From JBKBII01 sp046299415 (GTDB lineage: Bacteria; Pseudomonadota; Gammaproteobacteria; Ectothiorhodospirales; Ectothiorhodospiraceae), in assembly GCA_046299415.1 (NCBI GenBank), contig JBKBII010000003.1:1-64000 (forward strand): a DNA stretch of 64,000 bases, given 5' to 3'. The position numbers and the translations under genes were made by a program. The notes under the pieces were generated by a model. The model saw nothing but the letters and a program-made list of their open reading frames with translations. It had not been told where the DNA came from and made no database searches. Shown piece by piece: positions 1 to 9,127 of this stretch. Positions within the stretch are counted from its first letter, which is position 1; the number at the start of each line of letters is the position of its first letter.

Positions 1-29
1 CGGGTGTGATTGAACTGGACGAGGCATAA
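1..29 (+). CDS. C-terminal end of an upstream gene (partial)
   Basis: Reading from base 3, an open frame ends in GVIELDEA followed by TAA at 27-29. Only eight or nine residues are inside the window, so the product cannot be identified. In related bacteria the gene beside cutA-dsbD is often fxsA, whose C-terminus is acidic; that fits but is only an inference from context. Confidence 0.35.
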
Positions 30-618
30 AGAAGTCTCTGTGGTGGTTTCGGGCCGGCTCGCGGACGGTTCGGACCATTCGCCCGCGATTTCATCATTCT
101 GATGTTGAGTTCAAGGCCCGATTCGCCCTAGCTCAACGACAGTGGATCAATACGGCGCTCGGCACATCGCGCAGGCTGTCAATCGATCGCAGGAGGGCAA
201 GTCCCGATTCGAGATGCAGGGTTCCGCTCTCGCCGATACGCGTGTCATCTCTTCGGCCTCATGTTGTGGTCAATCCTAGGTCTTGCGATCGACCCCCTCT
301 TCCAAGAACGCCGCCCCCAGAGCTCTGCACGCGAAGTCTTTGCGTAGCCCCCAAAGACCCGAGCACGATTACAAAGCCCAATGTACTCATCCCGACTTAT
401 TGATCATTTGTTAATCACTCGGGCCGGTTCATCGACGGGCACGCTCACGCGTGCAGCCGTCGAAAACACTCAAGCCCTGAGATGGCGTCGAGCCTTGAAA
501 TCGCGACTCACACGCTCGAATCAGAACTTTTGCCTGGCCCGCAAATTGGAACGGCCTCGCAGCACACCACAAATGATCGTACACCTTGATTGAAAGTCCC
601 CTACCGGAAAACCTCGCG
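30..618. other. Gene-free stretch upstream of cutA
   Basis: Short open frames exist on both strands but none has a recognisable protein sequence or a convincing ribosome binding site. No clear hairpin or strong promoter is visible. It presumably holds the cutA-dsbD promoter. Confidence 0.5.
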
Positions 619-1020
619 ATGTCGAATCAGGATGAAGCTGCTCAAGCCATTCCCGACCAAGAACCTGTAAGCACCCGAGCATCGGGTAACACAATCGCCA
701 CAATAGTTTGGACGACGGTTCCCGATTCCAAGAACGCCAAGAACATTGCACAGACCGTCGTGACCGAACGCCTCGCCGCCTGCGTGCACTGCTTTCCCGC
801 CGGCCGGTCGGTTTATCGTTGGAATGATGCGATCGAAGAAAACGACGAGCAGGTCTTGATGATCAAGACGACGCCAAAACAACTCGACGCGTTGGAATGC
901 CGCCTGCGCGAACTGCATCCCTATGACGTGCCCGAAATTTTGGCGACTTCTGTAGTCGCTGGCGACCCAGACTATCTGCAATGGTTAAACGCATGCGTAA
1001 AGCAAACCTCTCCAGCATGA
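619..1020 (+). CDS. cutA: Divalent cation tolerance protein CutA
   Basis: CutA is a small, very stable trimeric protein linked to copper and other divalent metal tolerance; its biochemical role is not settled. The 133 residues contain the family core: TTVPDSKNAKNIAQTVVTERLAACV, then the VYRW-containing strand, the EVQVLMIKT-like strand (here EQVLMIKTT), HPYDVPEI and a final DPDYLQWL segment. The first 30 residues are a polar extension before the core. The ATG at 619 is preferred because family similarity starts about 30 residues later and no better start is seen. The stop overlaps a possible ATG of dsbD (ATGA at 1017-1020), the usual cutA-dsbD pairing, so the two are probably cotranscribed. 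Confidence 0.93.
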   Translation: MSNQDEAAQAIPDQEPVSTRASGNTIATIVWTTVPDSKNAKNIAQTVVTERLAACVHCFPAGRSVYRWNDAIEENDEQVLMIKTTPKQLDALECRLRELHPYDVPEILATSVVAGDPDYLQWLNACVKQTSPA

Positions 1021-1127
1021 ATCGCAGCGGGAAACGCTCGGATCACGAAACGAGCACAGACACGCCGCATCGGCACTACACGTGCCTACAGAGTCAAGCC
1101 GCTCAGAGGTCGGCGCGGGGCTCATCC

Positions 1128-3629
1128 ATGATCAAAGCGTGGCGATCAGCCGCACCAAGCAGCCAACGCGGCGTTATCGCATCACCTGAAGGGCGATGGT
1201 GGATTGGCTTGGGGGCGATGTTTGCCACGTTGCTCTTCGTCGTCGCGCTTCTGCTCGTGCCTCGATCTGACGGTCAGGCTTTCTTGTTCGACGACGGAGC
1301 CGACCTGCTCGATCCAGATGACGCCTTCGCACTCAGCCACGAGCTCGAGGATGAGGTTCTGGTCTTGCGCTGGCAGATCGCAGATGCGTATTACATGTAT
1401 CGCGAACAGTTCGAATTTGAGCCCGGCACCCCGGGGCTCGAGTTCGGCATCGCCCAAATCCCTAACGGCACGATAAAAGAAGACGAATTTTTCGGACGCG
1501 TGGAGACCTATCGGCAAAAGGTCGAGATTCGGCTACCCATCGTCTCGGCAGAGGCCGGCGAGCACAAGCTGATCGCACGCTCTCAGGGCTGCGCGGATGT
1601 GGGCGTGTGTTATCCACCACATTTTCAGCCGGTCACTTTCAGTCTCGCACGCAGCATCGGTAGCAGCGCGACGGCTGCGGACTCGCCCGCAGTGCAAGAC
1701 TCCGACTCCGGCCGCGGCGGCGACCTGAGCGACGCCACCGCTCCATCTCTCTCTGAGTCGAGCGATCCTGGCGCATCGACCGCGCTCGAGGGGTTGAGCG
1801 AATTCTCGCGAACCATTAGCGACGCTGTTGGAATCTCACCCAACGACTTGCTCGACCCCGAAGTTGCGTTCGCAATGAGAGTCGAATCCATCAGCCAAAA
1901 CGGCATCGTCGTCACTATCGACGTCGCCGACGACTATTACCTCTATCAAGAATCTATCGACTTTCGACCCCGTAGCATCGACGGTGAAACAATCGAGTTG
2001 GGGCCAATTACCCTGCCGAATGGCCTCCTGGTCGAGGATGAGTTTTTCGGTGAAAGCATCGTTTACCGGGGTGCCGTAGACGTTTTCATCCCCGTTATGC
2101 GTGAGGCGGATAACACACAACGCTTCGAACTCGACGTTGACTATCAAGGCTGCGCCGATGCCGGGATTTGCTACCCACCTCTGACGCAGACGCTAGCGGT
2201 GGAATTCGTCGGCGGCAGCGCCGACGCGACCGTCGCTTCCGCGTCACCCGAAGCACGAGCGCCGCCCGAGTCGACGACGAGCCGTGACCTGCCCGTTTCT
2301 GAGCAAGACAGGATCGCCGCCCAGCTATCCGACGGTCGTCTGTGGTTCGTAATCCTCGCGTTCTTCGGCTTCGGATTGCTGCTGACGTTCACGCCATGCG
2401 TGTTTCCGATGATCCCAATCCTTTCGAACATCATCGTCGGTCAAAAGAACCTCACGACATCAAAGGCCTTCAGCATTTCGCTGATCTTCGTTCTCGCGAT
2501 GGCCGCGACCTACACTGCCGCCGGCGTATTCGCGGGCCTGGCCGGCGCCAATCTTCAGGCCGCCTTCCAAAATCCATGGATCATCGGCACATTTGTCGTG
2601 ATCTTTATTCTGCTTGCACTGTCGATGTTCGGCTTCTACGAGCTGCAAGTGCCGTCAAGCATTCAGTCTCGTCTCTCACAAGTGTCCAATCGCCAGAGCG
2701 GTGGCACTTACATCGGTGCAGCCATCATGGGCTTCTTGTCGGCACTGATTGTCGGCCCGTGCGTGACAGCGCCTCTGATCGGCGCCCTGCTCTACATCTC
2801 GCAAACAGGCGATGCATTACTCGGCGGCGTCGCGCTGTTCGCCTTGTCGATGGGCATGGGCACACCGCTGCTGATTATCGGCACCTCGGCCGGCAAACTA
2901 CTGCCCAAGGCCGGGCCCTGGATGAACACCATAAAAGCAGTGTTTGGCGTCGGCCTACTTGCCATGGGCATCTGGCTCCTCGAACGCGTCGTGCCCGGTG
3001 AAATTGCCTTGCTGCTTTGGGGCACACTGCTTGTCGTCGTCGCAATCTACATGGGCGCTCTCTCAGGTTTAGCCGAGGGCAGCTCGGGCTGGCAAAAGCT
3101 CTGGAAAGGTCTCGGCATCGTCCTTCTCGTCTATGGCGTGGTGCTCCTGATCGGTGCAGCCTCAGGAGCCAAGGATCCGATGCGCCCATTCGAAGCGTTA
3201 CAAACGACCGTCGTCGCCGGCAGCGGCGGCGAAAATCAGATCGCCGCAGCGCCAGCGCCGGAGTGGAATGAGGTTTCCAGCCTGGATGAGCTCGACGCTG
3301 CACTCGCAGCCGCTCAGACAGCCGGCCGTCCGGCGATGGTCGATTTCACCGCCGATTGGTGTATCGATTGCCAACGGATGGAACGCACGACTTTCCGCGA
3401 CCCTGCCGTACGGAGCGCGTTAGCCCAAATGCAACTTATTAAAATCGACGTCACGGCCAACGACGCAAACCATCGTGAGCTTTTACGCAACTTCAATCTT
3501 TTCGGCCCTCCGGCCTATTTGTTCTACGATGACGCCGGAATAGAAACTCGAGCGATGCGTGCGATCGGCTTCCTGCCCCCCGAAAGGCTGCTCGCGCTGC
3601 TCGACCGAGGACTGGGCATTCGGCCTTGA
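1128..3629 (+). CDS. dsbD: Thiol:disulfide interchange protein DsbD with duplicated N-terminal domain
   Basis: DsbD carries electrons from cytoplasmic thioredoxin across the inner membrane to periplasmic partners such as DsbC, CcmG and TlpA-like proteins. From the chosen start (833 residues) the order is: signal/anchor segment at about 24-46; a first alpha domain with Cys155 and Cys161 (QGCADVGVCYPP); a Ser/Asp-rich linker; a second alpha domain with Cys342 and Cys348 (QGCADAGICYPP); a multi-pass membrane domain at about 405-680 with TPCVFPM and GPCVTAP; and a C-terminal thioredoxin domain with Cys745 and Cys748 (WCIDC). Two alpha domains are unusual; the family normally has one. In-frame ATGs at 981 and 1017 also exist, the latter overlapping the cutA stop as ATGA. 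I chose 1128 because it puts a normal-length n-region before the hydrophobic segment and has GGGG upstream. Confidence 0.93.
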   Translation: MIKAWRSAAPSSQRGVIASPEGRWWIGLGAMFATLLFVVALLLVPRSDGQAFLFDDGADLLDPDDAFALSHELEDEVLVLRWQIADAYYMYREQFEFEPGTPGLEFGIAQIPNGTIKEDEFFGRVETYRQKVEIRLPIVSAEAGEHKLIARSQGCADVGVCYPPHFQPVTFSLARSIGSSATAADSPAVQDSDSGRGGDLSDATAPSLSESSDPGASTALEGLSEFSRTISDAVGISPNDLLDPEVAFAMRVESISQNGIVVTIDVADDYYLYQESIDFRPRSIDGETIELGPITLPNGLLVEDEFFGESIVYRGAVDVFIPVMREADNTQRFELDVDYQGCADAGICYPPLTQTLAVEFVGGSADATVASASPEARAPPESTTSRDLPVSEQDRIAAQLSDGRLWFVILAFFGFGLLLTFTPCVFPMIPILSNIIVGQKNLTTSKAFSISLIFVLAMAATYTAAGVFAGLAGANLQAAFQNPWIIGTFVVIFILLALSMFGFYELQVPSSIQSRLSQVSNRQSGGTYIGAAIMGFLSALIVGPCVTAPLIGALLYISQTGDALLGGVALFALSMGMGTPLLIIGTSAGKLLPKAGPWMNTIKAVFGVGLLAMGIWLLERVVPGEIALLLWGTLLVVVAIYMGALSGLAEGSSGWQKLWKGLGIVLLVYGVVLLIGAASGAKDPMRPFEALQTTVVAGSGGENQIAAAPAPEWNEVSSLDELDAALAAAQTAGRPAMVDFTADWCIDCQRMERTTFRDPAVRSALAQMQLIKIDVTANDANHRELLRNFNLFGPPAYLFYDDAGIETRAMRAIGFLPPERLLALLDRGLGIRP

Positions 3630-3857
3630 TCCGCCCCACCCCCAACTGCTTAATCGGTCGTCCTCATGAATGCAGATGCTCGGAGCCGCATCAACGTGCA
3701 CCGACGCCGCAGCGTACGTGCGGCTCAAACCCTCAACGAAAAGATAGCGTGGTGACAACAGCGCCTCGGAACTCGATCGAATTCGGAAACTCGTCGAGGT
3801 TCGTACCGATCGGGCGAAACAATCGCTCCTAGCCAGCGCACCAGAAGGCAAGCCAAC

Positions 3858-4505
3858 ATGATCCACCTGCGCGTCAACAGTCGAACATCCACAAGCGCCC
3901 CCCGGCGCAGGGATAAAACCATCAACTCGGGCGGAGTTTTTCTGCGCACAGTGTCTCGACTGGTCGTCGCCGTCCTGCTAACCGCTCCGGTTGCTGCGGC
4001 TGCGCAAGATGACGACGAGGCATTCAGCAGCGACCCGCTCGGGACGGTCCCCAGCGAAGCTCGGTCGTTGATCGGAGCTCTGCGCCCGGAATTCACTCTG
4101 CCCGATCTCACAGGACAGCCCCGCTCAATCACCGACTGGAATGAAGACGCGGTCATCCTGAACTTTTGGGCAACGTGGTGCCCGCCTTGTCGAGACGAAA
4201 TGCCCCTGCTCCAGTCTCGCCATGCGCAATTTTCTGACGCGGGGCTCACGGTCATCGGCGTCGCTATCGACGACGCAAAAGCGGTGGCTGATTTTGTCGC
4301 CGAACTGGAGCTCGACTTCCCCATCGTGATAGGCCAGCAGGACGCCTTCACCGTCACCCGCGATTACGGTAACCGACTGGGCGCCCTGCCTTACACAGTG
4401 ATTATCGACAGAGGCGGCCGCATTCTCGACGCGCACCGCGGCATCGTCGACGCATCGTTACTGGATGCCTGGATCGAACACCACGGCTTGGCAAACACTG
4501 AATAA
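3858..4505 (+). CDS. TlpA/ResA-like exported thiol-disulfide protein
   Basis: This is a thioredoxin-fold reductase of the TlpA/ResA/AhpC-TSA type, expected to act in the periplasm on disulfides, for example in cytochrome c maturation. Its 215 residues contain a basic n-region and hydrophobic stretch at about 31-50 ending in AAAAQ, consistent with a signal peptide or anchor. The thioredoxin domain follows with NFWATWCPPC (Cys108, Cys111) and the cis-proline region LGALPYTVII. AAGG lies about 8 nt before the ATG. It follows dsbD by 228 nt, and DsbD is the natural electron donor for such proteins, so a functional pair is a reasonable inference. The exact substrate is unknown. Confidence 0.88.
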   Translation: MIHLRVNSRTSTSAPRRRDKTINSGGVFLRTVSRLVVAVLLTAPVAAAAQDDDEAFSSDPLGTVPSEARSLIGALRPEFTLPDLTGQPRSITDWNEDAVILNFWATWCPPCRDEMPLLQSRHAQFSDAGLTVIGVAIDDAKAVADFVAELELDFPIVIGQQDAFTVTRDYGNRLGALPYTVIIDRGGRILDAHRGIVDASLLDAWIEHHGLANTE

Positions 4506-5094
4506 TCGTACTCACGCTCAAAGACTCGAGAGAGCGCGATCCTCCCGGGGGTCGGTATGAAACAGATGTGGGCACGAGACAAACTCGCAGGGGCGTCCAC
4601 GATCCGGCGCTCATGACCCCAGGTGCCAGGTGCACAAGTCTTTTAGCGACTCACACAGCACGCCGTGGTCACTCACGTCGCCACCGCCGAGCACGGGAAG
4701 CGTCGACCTGAGGCCCGGCAACCGCTGACGAAACGCCTGATTCAGTCAACCGCTCTGGTGCTGCCGAATCGCTGGCAGTGGCTCACCAAGCCCAACGCAA
4801 ACCGAGACATTCCGTCACAAGCCCGATAAGCTTAGAGGCTGAAGGGTTGGGCGTGATGTTTTAGTGACCGATCGCGACCGGTTTGCGGTATTTTGTCGAC
4901 CAACGCGACCCCCTACGCCGTTGTCGCGTGCTCAAATCTGCAGCCGGCTTACGCTCACCCTTCGCAGGCAACCGACAATCAGAAATGAGCAGGTGCAGCA
5001 CTGCGACTGCCCACGCGACCAGCTGCTCCAGCGACGACACTTCAAGCGCTCGCCCGGCGCTTCATAACTAGGCCCCAAGGACCGTAGACACAAC
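4506..5094. other. Gene-free stretch before aroQ
   Basis: No coding frame with recognisable protein similarity is seen in 589 nt. A GC-rich palindromic patch (CCTCCCGGGGG) lies about 40 nt after the tlpA-like stop and could contribute to termination, but it has no T-run. Confidence 0.45.
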
Positions 5095-5559
5095 GTGACA
5101 CGCATCCTTCTAATCAACGGACCCAACCTGAACCTGCTCGGGTTGCGCGAACCTGAGCAATACGGGGCAACGACGCTCGCCGACATCGAAGAGCGTTTGA
5201 TGTCGATCGCAAAAGGTGCGGGCGTCGAGCTCGAAAGCCTTCAAAGCAACCATGAAGGCGTCCTGATCGACGCCATCCACGCGGCTCGAGGCCGAGTCGA
5301 CGCGATCGTAATCAACCCTGGTGGATTCACTCATTCCAGTGTCGCTCTGCGTGATGCCCTGGCTGCGGTCGCAATTCCCTTCTTCGAAGTGCACATCTCT
5401 AACGTTCACGCACGTGAAGCCTTTCGTCGGCACTCATACTTCAGCGACCTCGCACAAGGCACGATCACTGGGCTGGGGGCGCTGGGTTACGAGCTCGCGC
5501 TCACCGCATCACTTCACCACCTATCCGTGGAGCCGACGCAAATCGATCGCAGTCACTAG
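5095..5559 (+). CDS. aroQ: Type II 3-dehydroquinate dehydratase
   Basis: AroQ converts 3-dehydroquinate to 3-dehydroshikimate, the third step of the shikimate pathway, in the cytoplasm. The 154-residue protein has the normal size of the dodecameric type II family and its signatures: INGPNLNLLGLREPEQYG near the N-terminus, QSNHEGVLIDAIH, NPGGFTHSSVALRDAL, and EVHISNVHAREAFRRHSYFS. The start is GTG at 5095 (MTRILLINGPN), set by family alignment. The order aroQ-accB-accC-prmA is common in Gammaproteobacteria. A 136-nt gap separates it from accB. Confidence 0.95.
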   Translation: MTRILLINGPNLNLLGLREPEQYGATTLADIEERLMSIAKGAGVELESLQSNHEGVLIDAIHAARGRVDAIVINPGGFTHSSVALRDALAAVAIPFFEVHISNVHAREAFRRHSYFSDLAQGTITGLGALGYELALTASLHHLSVEPTQIDRSH

Positions 5560-5695
5560 GATCAAGACCGCCCGGAACCGGGGCAGACAATTGCCAGACC
5601 AGACCCGGCACGCGAGACCGACACTGCGCCGACGCCGTCAACCACATTCGCGAGCAATCAAGGCCCGCAAATGCCGTCCAAATAGCGAGACCCGC

Positions 5696-6196
5696 ATGGA
5701 TATTCGGAAAATCAAGAAACTCATCGAGCTCCTTGAAGAGAGCGGCATCCACGAGATCGAGATCGCCGAGGGCGAGTCGTCATTACGTATCACACGCAAC
5801 GCCCCAAGCGCCCAGCCTCAAGTCATCAGCGCCGCATCTTTCCCGGCCAATCAATTCGCCCCTGCTCCTTCGAACACAGCGACCGTCCCGCTCGCCGGCA
5901 ACGACGGCGCATCCGGGCAAGATGGCGCAGCCGCGGGTAAATCGGGCGGTGAGACTCCGGCAGGCCATCGCGTCACGTCTCCGATGGTCGGAACCTTCTA
6001 TCGCGCACCCAGTCCCGGCGCCAAGGCCTTCGTCGAAGTTGGCGACAGCGTATCGCCGGGTGACACGCTCTGCATCATCGAAGCCATGAAAATGCTCAAC
6101 CCGATCGAAGCCGACCGGGCAGGCATCATTCGAGCGATCATGGTTGAAAATGGCCACCCGGTGGAATACGGCGAGACACTGTTCTTCATCGAGTGA
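5696..6196 (+). CDS. accB: Biotin carboxyl carrier protein of acetyl-CoA carboxylase
   Basis: AccB carries the biotin that shuttles carboxylate from AccC to the carboxyltransferase in the first committed step of fatty-acid synthesis. The 166 residues start with the typical MDIRKIKKLIELLEESGIHE segment, pass through an Ala/Pro/Gly-rich linker at about 36-90, and end in a biotinyl domain with EAMKM, the acceptor being Lys132. The frame is open far upstream, but the ATG at 5696 is fixed by the conserved N-terminus. accC follows after a 259-nt gap, wider than the few tens of bases usual for accBC, so a separate accC promoter is possible. Confidence 0.96.
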   Translation: MDIRKIKKLIELLEESGIHEIEIAEGESSLRITRNAPSAQPQVISAASFPANQFAPAPSNTATVPLAGNDGASGQDGAAAGKSGGETPAGHRVTSPMVGTFYRAPSPGAKAFVEVGDSVSPGDTLCIIEAMKMLNPIEADRAGIIRAIMVENGHPVEYGETLFFIE

Positions 6197-6455
6197 TCGG
6201 GCCGCGGTCCTAAAACGTCGAACGCCCTAGACACTCAGGGCCACGTCCGACTAACAGCTCGCGAAGGCCGAGTTCCAGACTCCGTGTTCGAACCAAATTG
6301 GAGCCCAGTCAAGTCGTAAATCGGCACGACAGAAATTCTGCGGCGATCGCCGTATCGATGTGCCGCGCGGTCCACGCCTCATGAGGCGGCAGCGTATCGT
6401 TTTCGTCTACTGTCATAAAACCTCAGCGGGGTCCTCACCTGCCCTCGGAGAGTCC

Positions 6456-7811
6456 ATGTTTCGCAAAATCCTAATCGCCAACCGTGGTGAAATCGCTCTG
6501 CGTATCCTGCGCGCCTGTCGCGAAATGGGCATTCAAACCGTTGCCGTGCACTCCGAAGCCGACCGCGATCTCAAACACGTTCGACTCGCTGATGAATCCG
6601 TGTGCATTGGCCCAGCGCCATCGAGCGAGTCGTACCTCAACGTGCCCGCCATCATCGCCGCGGCTGAAGTCACCGATGCCGAAGCCATCCACCCCGGCTA
6701 CGGATTTCTGGCCGAAAACGCCGATTTCGCTGAACGCGTCGAAACCTCTGGCTTTGCCTTCATTGGACCACGTGCCGAAACGATTCGCTTGATGGGTGAC
6801 AAGGTATCCGCCAAGGCAGCGATGCTGGCTGCGGACGTTCCATGTGTTCCGGGCTCTGAGGGCGCTCTGAGCGACGACGCCGACGATAATCTCGCGTTGG
6901 CCGAGAACATCGGCTACCCCGTGATCATCAAGGCCGCCGGGGGTGGCGGCGGACGAGGCATGCGGGTCGTGCACACCGAAGGAGCGCTGCTGAATGCGAT
7001 CTCCTTGACCCGTTCGGAAGCGGGTCAAGCATTTGGAAATCCCACGGTCTACATGGAGAAGTTTCTCGAGCACCCGCGCCATGTCGAGTTTCAGATTTTG
7101 GCTAACGGGAGCGACCAAGCGGTCTGTCTCGGCGAGCGAGACTGCTCGATGCAGCGTCGCCACCAAAAGGTCCTCGAAGAAAGCCCAGCACCGGGCATCA
7201 CCGAAGAGCAGCGAACCTGGATGAGCGAGCGCCTGATACGTGCCTGTACCGAAATCGGCTATCGTGGTGCCGGCACCTTCGAATTTCTATATGAAAACGG
7301 TGAATTCTTCTTCATTGAAATGAACACCCGGATTCAGGTCGAGCACTGCGTCACCGAAGCCGTCACCGGCATCGACTTGGTGCGGGAACAGATCGCCATC
7401 GCCGCCGGTGAACCCTTCTCACTCAAGCAAGAAAGCATCCGCATCGATGGGCACGCCATCGAGTGCCGGATCAACGCGGAGCACCCCGAAAGCTTCATCC
7501 CGAGCCCCGGCACGATCACGCAGTATCACGCTCCGGGCGGACCGGGCATTCGCGTTGACTCCCACATCTACAACGGCTACCGCGTTCCGCCGTACTACGA
7601 CTCGATGATCGGGAAATTGATTGCCCACGGCGCCACGAGGGACATCGCGGTCTCGCGCATGCGAGGAGCACTGTCCGAAATTGTCATCGACGGGATTCAA
7701 ACCAACATCCCTCTACATCTGCGTCTGATCAACGACGCCAAGTTCCAAGCGGGCGGAACCGATATCCACTATCTCGAGAAAAAGCTCGCGGCAACACGCC
7801 GAAAAATCTAA
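6456..7811 (+). CDS. accC: Biotin carboxylase subunit of acetyl-CoA carboxylase
   Basis: AccC uses ATP and bicarbonate to carboxylate the biotin on AccB. The 451-residue length matches the family. Visible features are the N-terminal MFRKILIANRGEIALRIL, HPGYGFLAEN, the glycine-rich ATP-grasp loop KAAGGGGGRGMRVV, EERDCSMQRRHQK-type segment (here GERDCSMQRRHQK), and EMNTRIQVEHCVTE with the catalytic region. The ATG at 6456 has GGAG about 6 nt upstream and matches the conserved N-terminus; an earlier in-frame start at 6360 would add an unconserved tail. prmA follows after 117 nt. Confidence 0.97.
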   Translation: MFRKILIANRGEIALRILRACREMGIQTVAVHSEADRDLKHVRLADESVCIGPAPSSESYLNVPAIIAAAEVTDAEAIHPGYGFLAENADFAERVETSGFAFIGPRAETIRLMGDKVSAKAAMLAADVPCVPGSEGALSDDADDNLALAENIGYPVIIKAAGGGGGRGMRVVHTEGALLNAISLTRSEAGQAFGNPTVYMEKFLEHPRHVEFQILANGSDQAVCLGERDCSMQRRHQKVLEESPAPGITEEQRTWMSERLIRACTEIGYRGAGTFEFLYENGEFFFIEMNTRIQVEHCVTEAVTGIDLVREQIAIAAGEPFSLKQESIRIDGHAIECRINAEHPESFIPSPGTITQYHAPGGPGIRVDSHIYNGYRVPPYYDSMIGKLIAHGATRDIAVSRMRGALSEIVIDGIQTNIPLHLRLINDAKFQAGGTDIHYLEKKLAATRRKI

Positions 7812-7928
7812 CACAAGACTTTGATATCACTTGACCAATCGACAGAAACGCCACAGGCAAGCGCTCGCGATCGTCGCGACTCATTTGACGCCAATCTCAT
7901 CCACCTAGCCGCAGCGCAGGAATCACCA

Positions 7929-8906
7929 ATGATCGAACTTCGCCTCGACAGTCGCGCGGCAAACGTGCGTGAAGCCGGCAGCGATTGGTCGACCTGGATC
8001 GAGAATCTCGAGGCAACACTGTTCGATCTTGGAGCTGTCAGCGTCGAATTATGTGATGGCGCAGACCAGCCATTGCTCGAGCCACCGCCAGGAACCCACC
8101 CTCTGTGGGACGCAATCGTCATCAAAGCCCACTTCACCAACGAGCTACCTGCTGAACTGGCTGCAGCCGCGTTGGCAGAATCCAATCCTCAAGCGCCTGC
8201 ACCAACATTGCGAGCCATCGAATCCCGTGATTGGATTCGTGAAGGCCTCGCTGGACTCGGGGCCATGAATTTTGGTCACGGACTTTGGATCGTGCCCTCC
8301 TGGGCACAAGCCGACGCCCAAGAGCCCGCGACGATCGTCCATCTTGATCCTGGGCTGGCCTTTGGCACCGGCACGCACCCGACTACCGCGCTTTGCCTGC
8401 AATCTCTCGCGGCCTCGCCGCCACACGGGCAGCGCGTTCTCGACTACGGCTGCGGCTCTGGAATTCTGGCGATCGCTGCAGCCAAACTCGGCGCCACGAC
8501 TGTCGATGCGTTCGATATCGACCCACAAGCGGTTACCGCCACAATAAGCAATGCTCGCCACAATGGTCTCGAGGTCACCGAAGTCGACACACCGCCAAAT
8601 AGCGACATCTCGACCGGCTTTCGTGTTGGCATTGTCTCAGCCGAAGCCCCGGCATCGCTCGTTGAGGATGGCTATGACCTTGTTGTTGCCAACATCCTCG
8701 CCCGCCCTCTGATTCATCTCGCGCCAAACCTCAGCCATGCCCTCCGGCCTGGCGGACGCATTCTACTCACCGGTCTGCTCGTAAATCAGGCCAACGAAGT
8801 CATGAATGCCTACCCGAAGATCGAGTGGCACCCGGCGCCAGACCGGCTTACCCTCGACGGGTGGATCCTCCTCGAAGGCCAGCGTAAACTCAAGACGCGT
8901 GATTGA
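7929..8906 (+). CDS. prmA: Ribosomal protein L11 methyltransferase
   Basis: PrmA trimethylates ribosomal protein L11 using S-adenosylmethionine. The 325-residue protein has an N-terminal substrate-recognition domain and a Rossmann methyltransferase domain with the SAM motif LDYGCGSGILAIAAAKLGA near residue 171, preceded by LDPGLAFGTGTHPTT, and the catalytic-loop signature VANILARPL. A polar stretch around residues 216-238 (from VDTPPNSDIS) makes it slightly longer than most family members. The ATG at 7929 follows AGGAA; an upstream TTG is possible but unconserved. Confidence 0.95.
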   Translation: MIELRLDSRAANVREAGSDWSTWIENLEATLFDLGAVSVELCDGADQPLLEPPPGTHPLWDAIVIKAHFTNELPAELAAAALAESNPQAPAPTLRAIESRDWIREGLAGLGAMNFGHGLWIVPSWAQADAQEPATIVHLDPGLAFGTGTHPTTALCLQSLAASPPHGQRVLDYGCGSGILAIAAAKLGATTVDAFDIDPQAVTATISNARHNGLEVTEVDTPPNSDISTGFRVGIVSAEAPASLVEDGYDLVVANILARPLIHLAPNLSHALRPGGRILLTGLLVNQANEVMNAYPKIEWHPAPDRLTLDGWILLEGQRKLKTRD

Positions 8907-9127
8907 ACGCTCCCGACACACGTCACCGCTCAAAACCAACGGCTTATCGTTGACGTGAGCCATCACCCGTCACCGACTTTCGCCACTCGTCAGTCGAGAG
9001 GGGCTCGAGTGACTCGGGCACGCCGCTCCCCGCTGCGCGTGCGTAAGGCACATCCGCCGTAACACAAGCTGCTCGATAGACCGTTCGCCCAAGCCGTTTT
9101 GTCCGATCTTTTGACTTCGACATCCCG

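Noticed and set aside
2342..3001. 219-codon frame inside dsbD
   Set aside because: Runs out of frame within the membrane domain of dsbD and is rich in Arg and His; a typical shadow of a GC-rich gene.
8919..8957. Inverted repeat CACGTCA/TGACGTG after prmA as a terminator or operator
   Set aside because: The 25-nt loop is too long for a good terminator and no T-run follows; a single 7-bp match is not enough for an operator.
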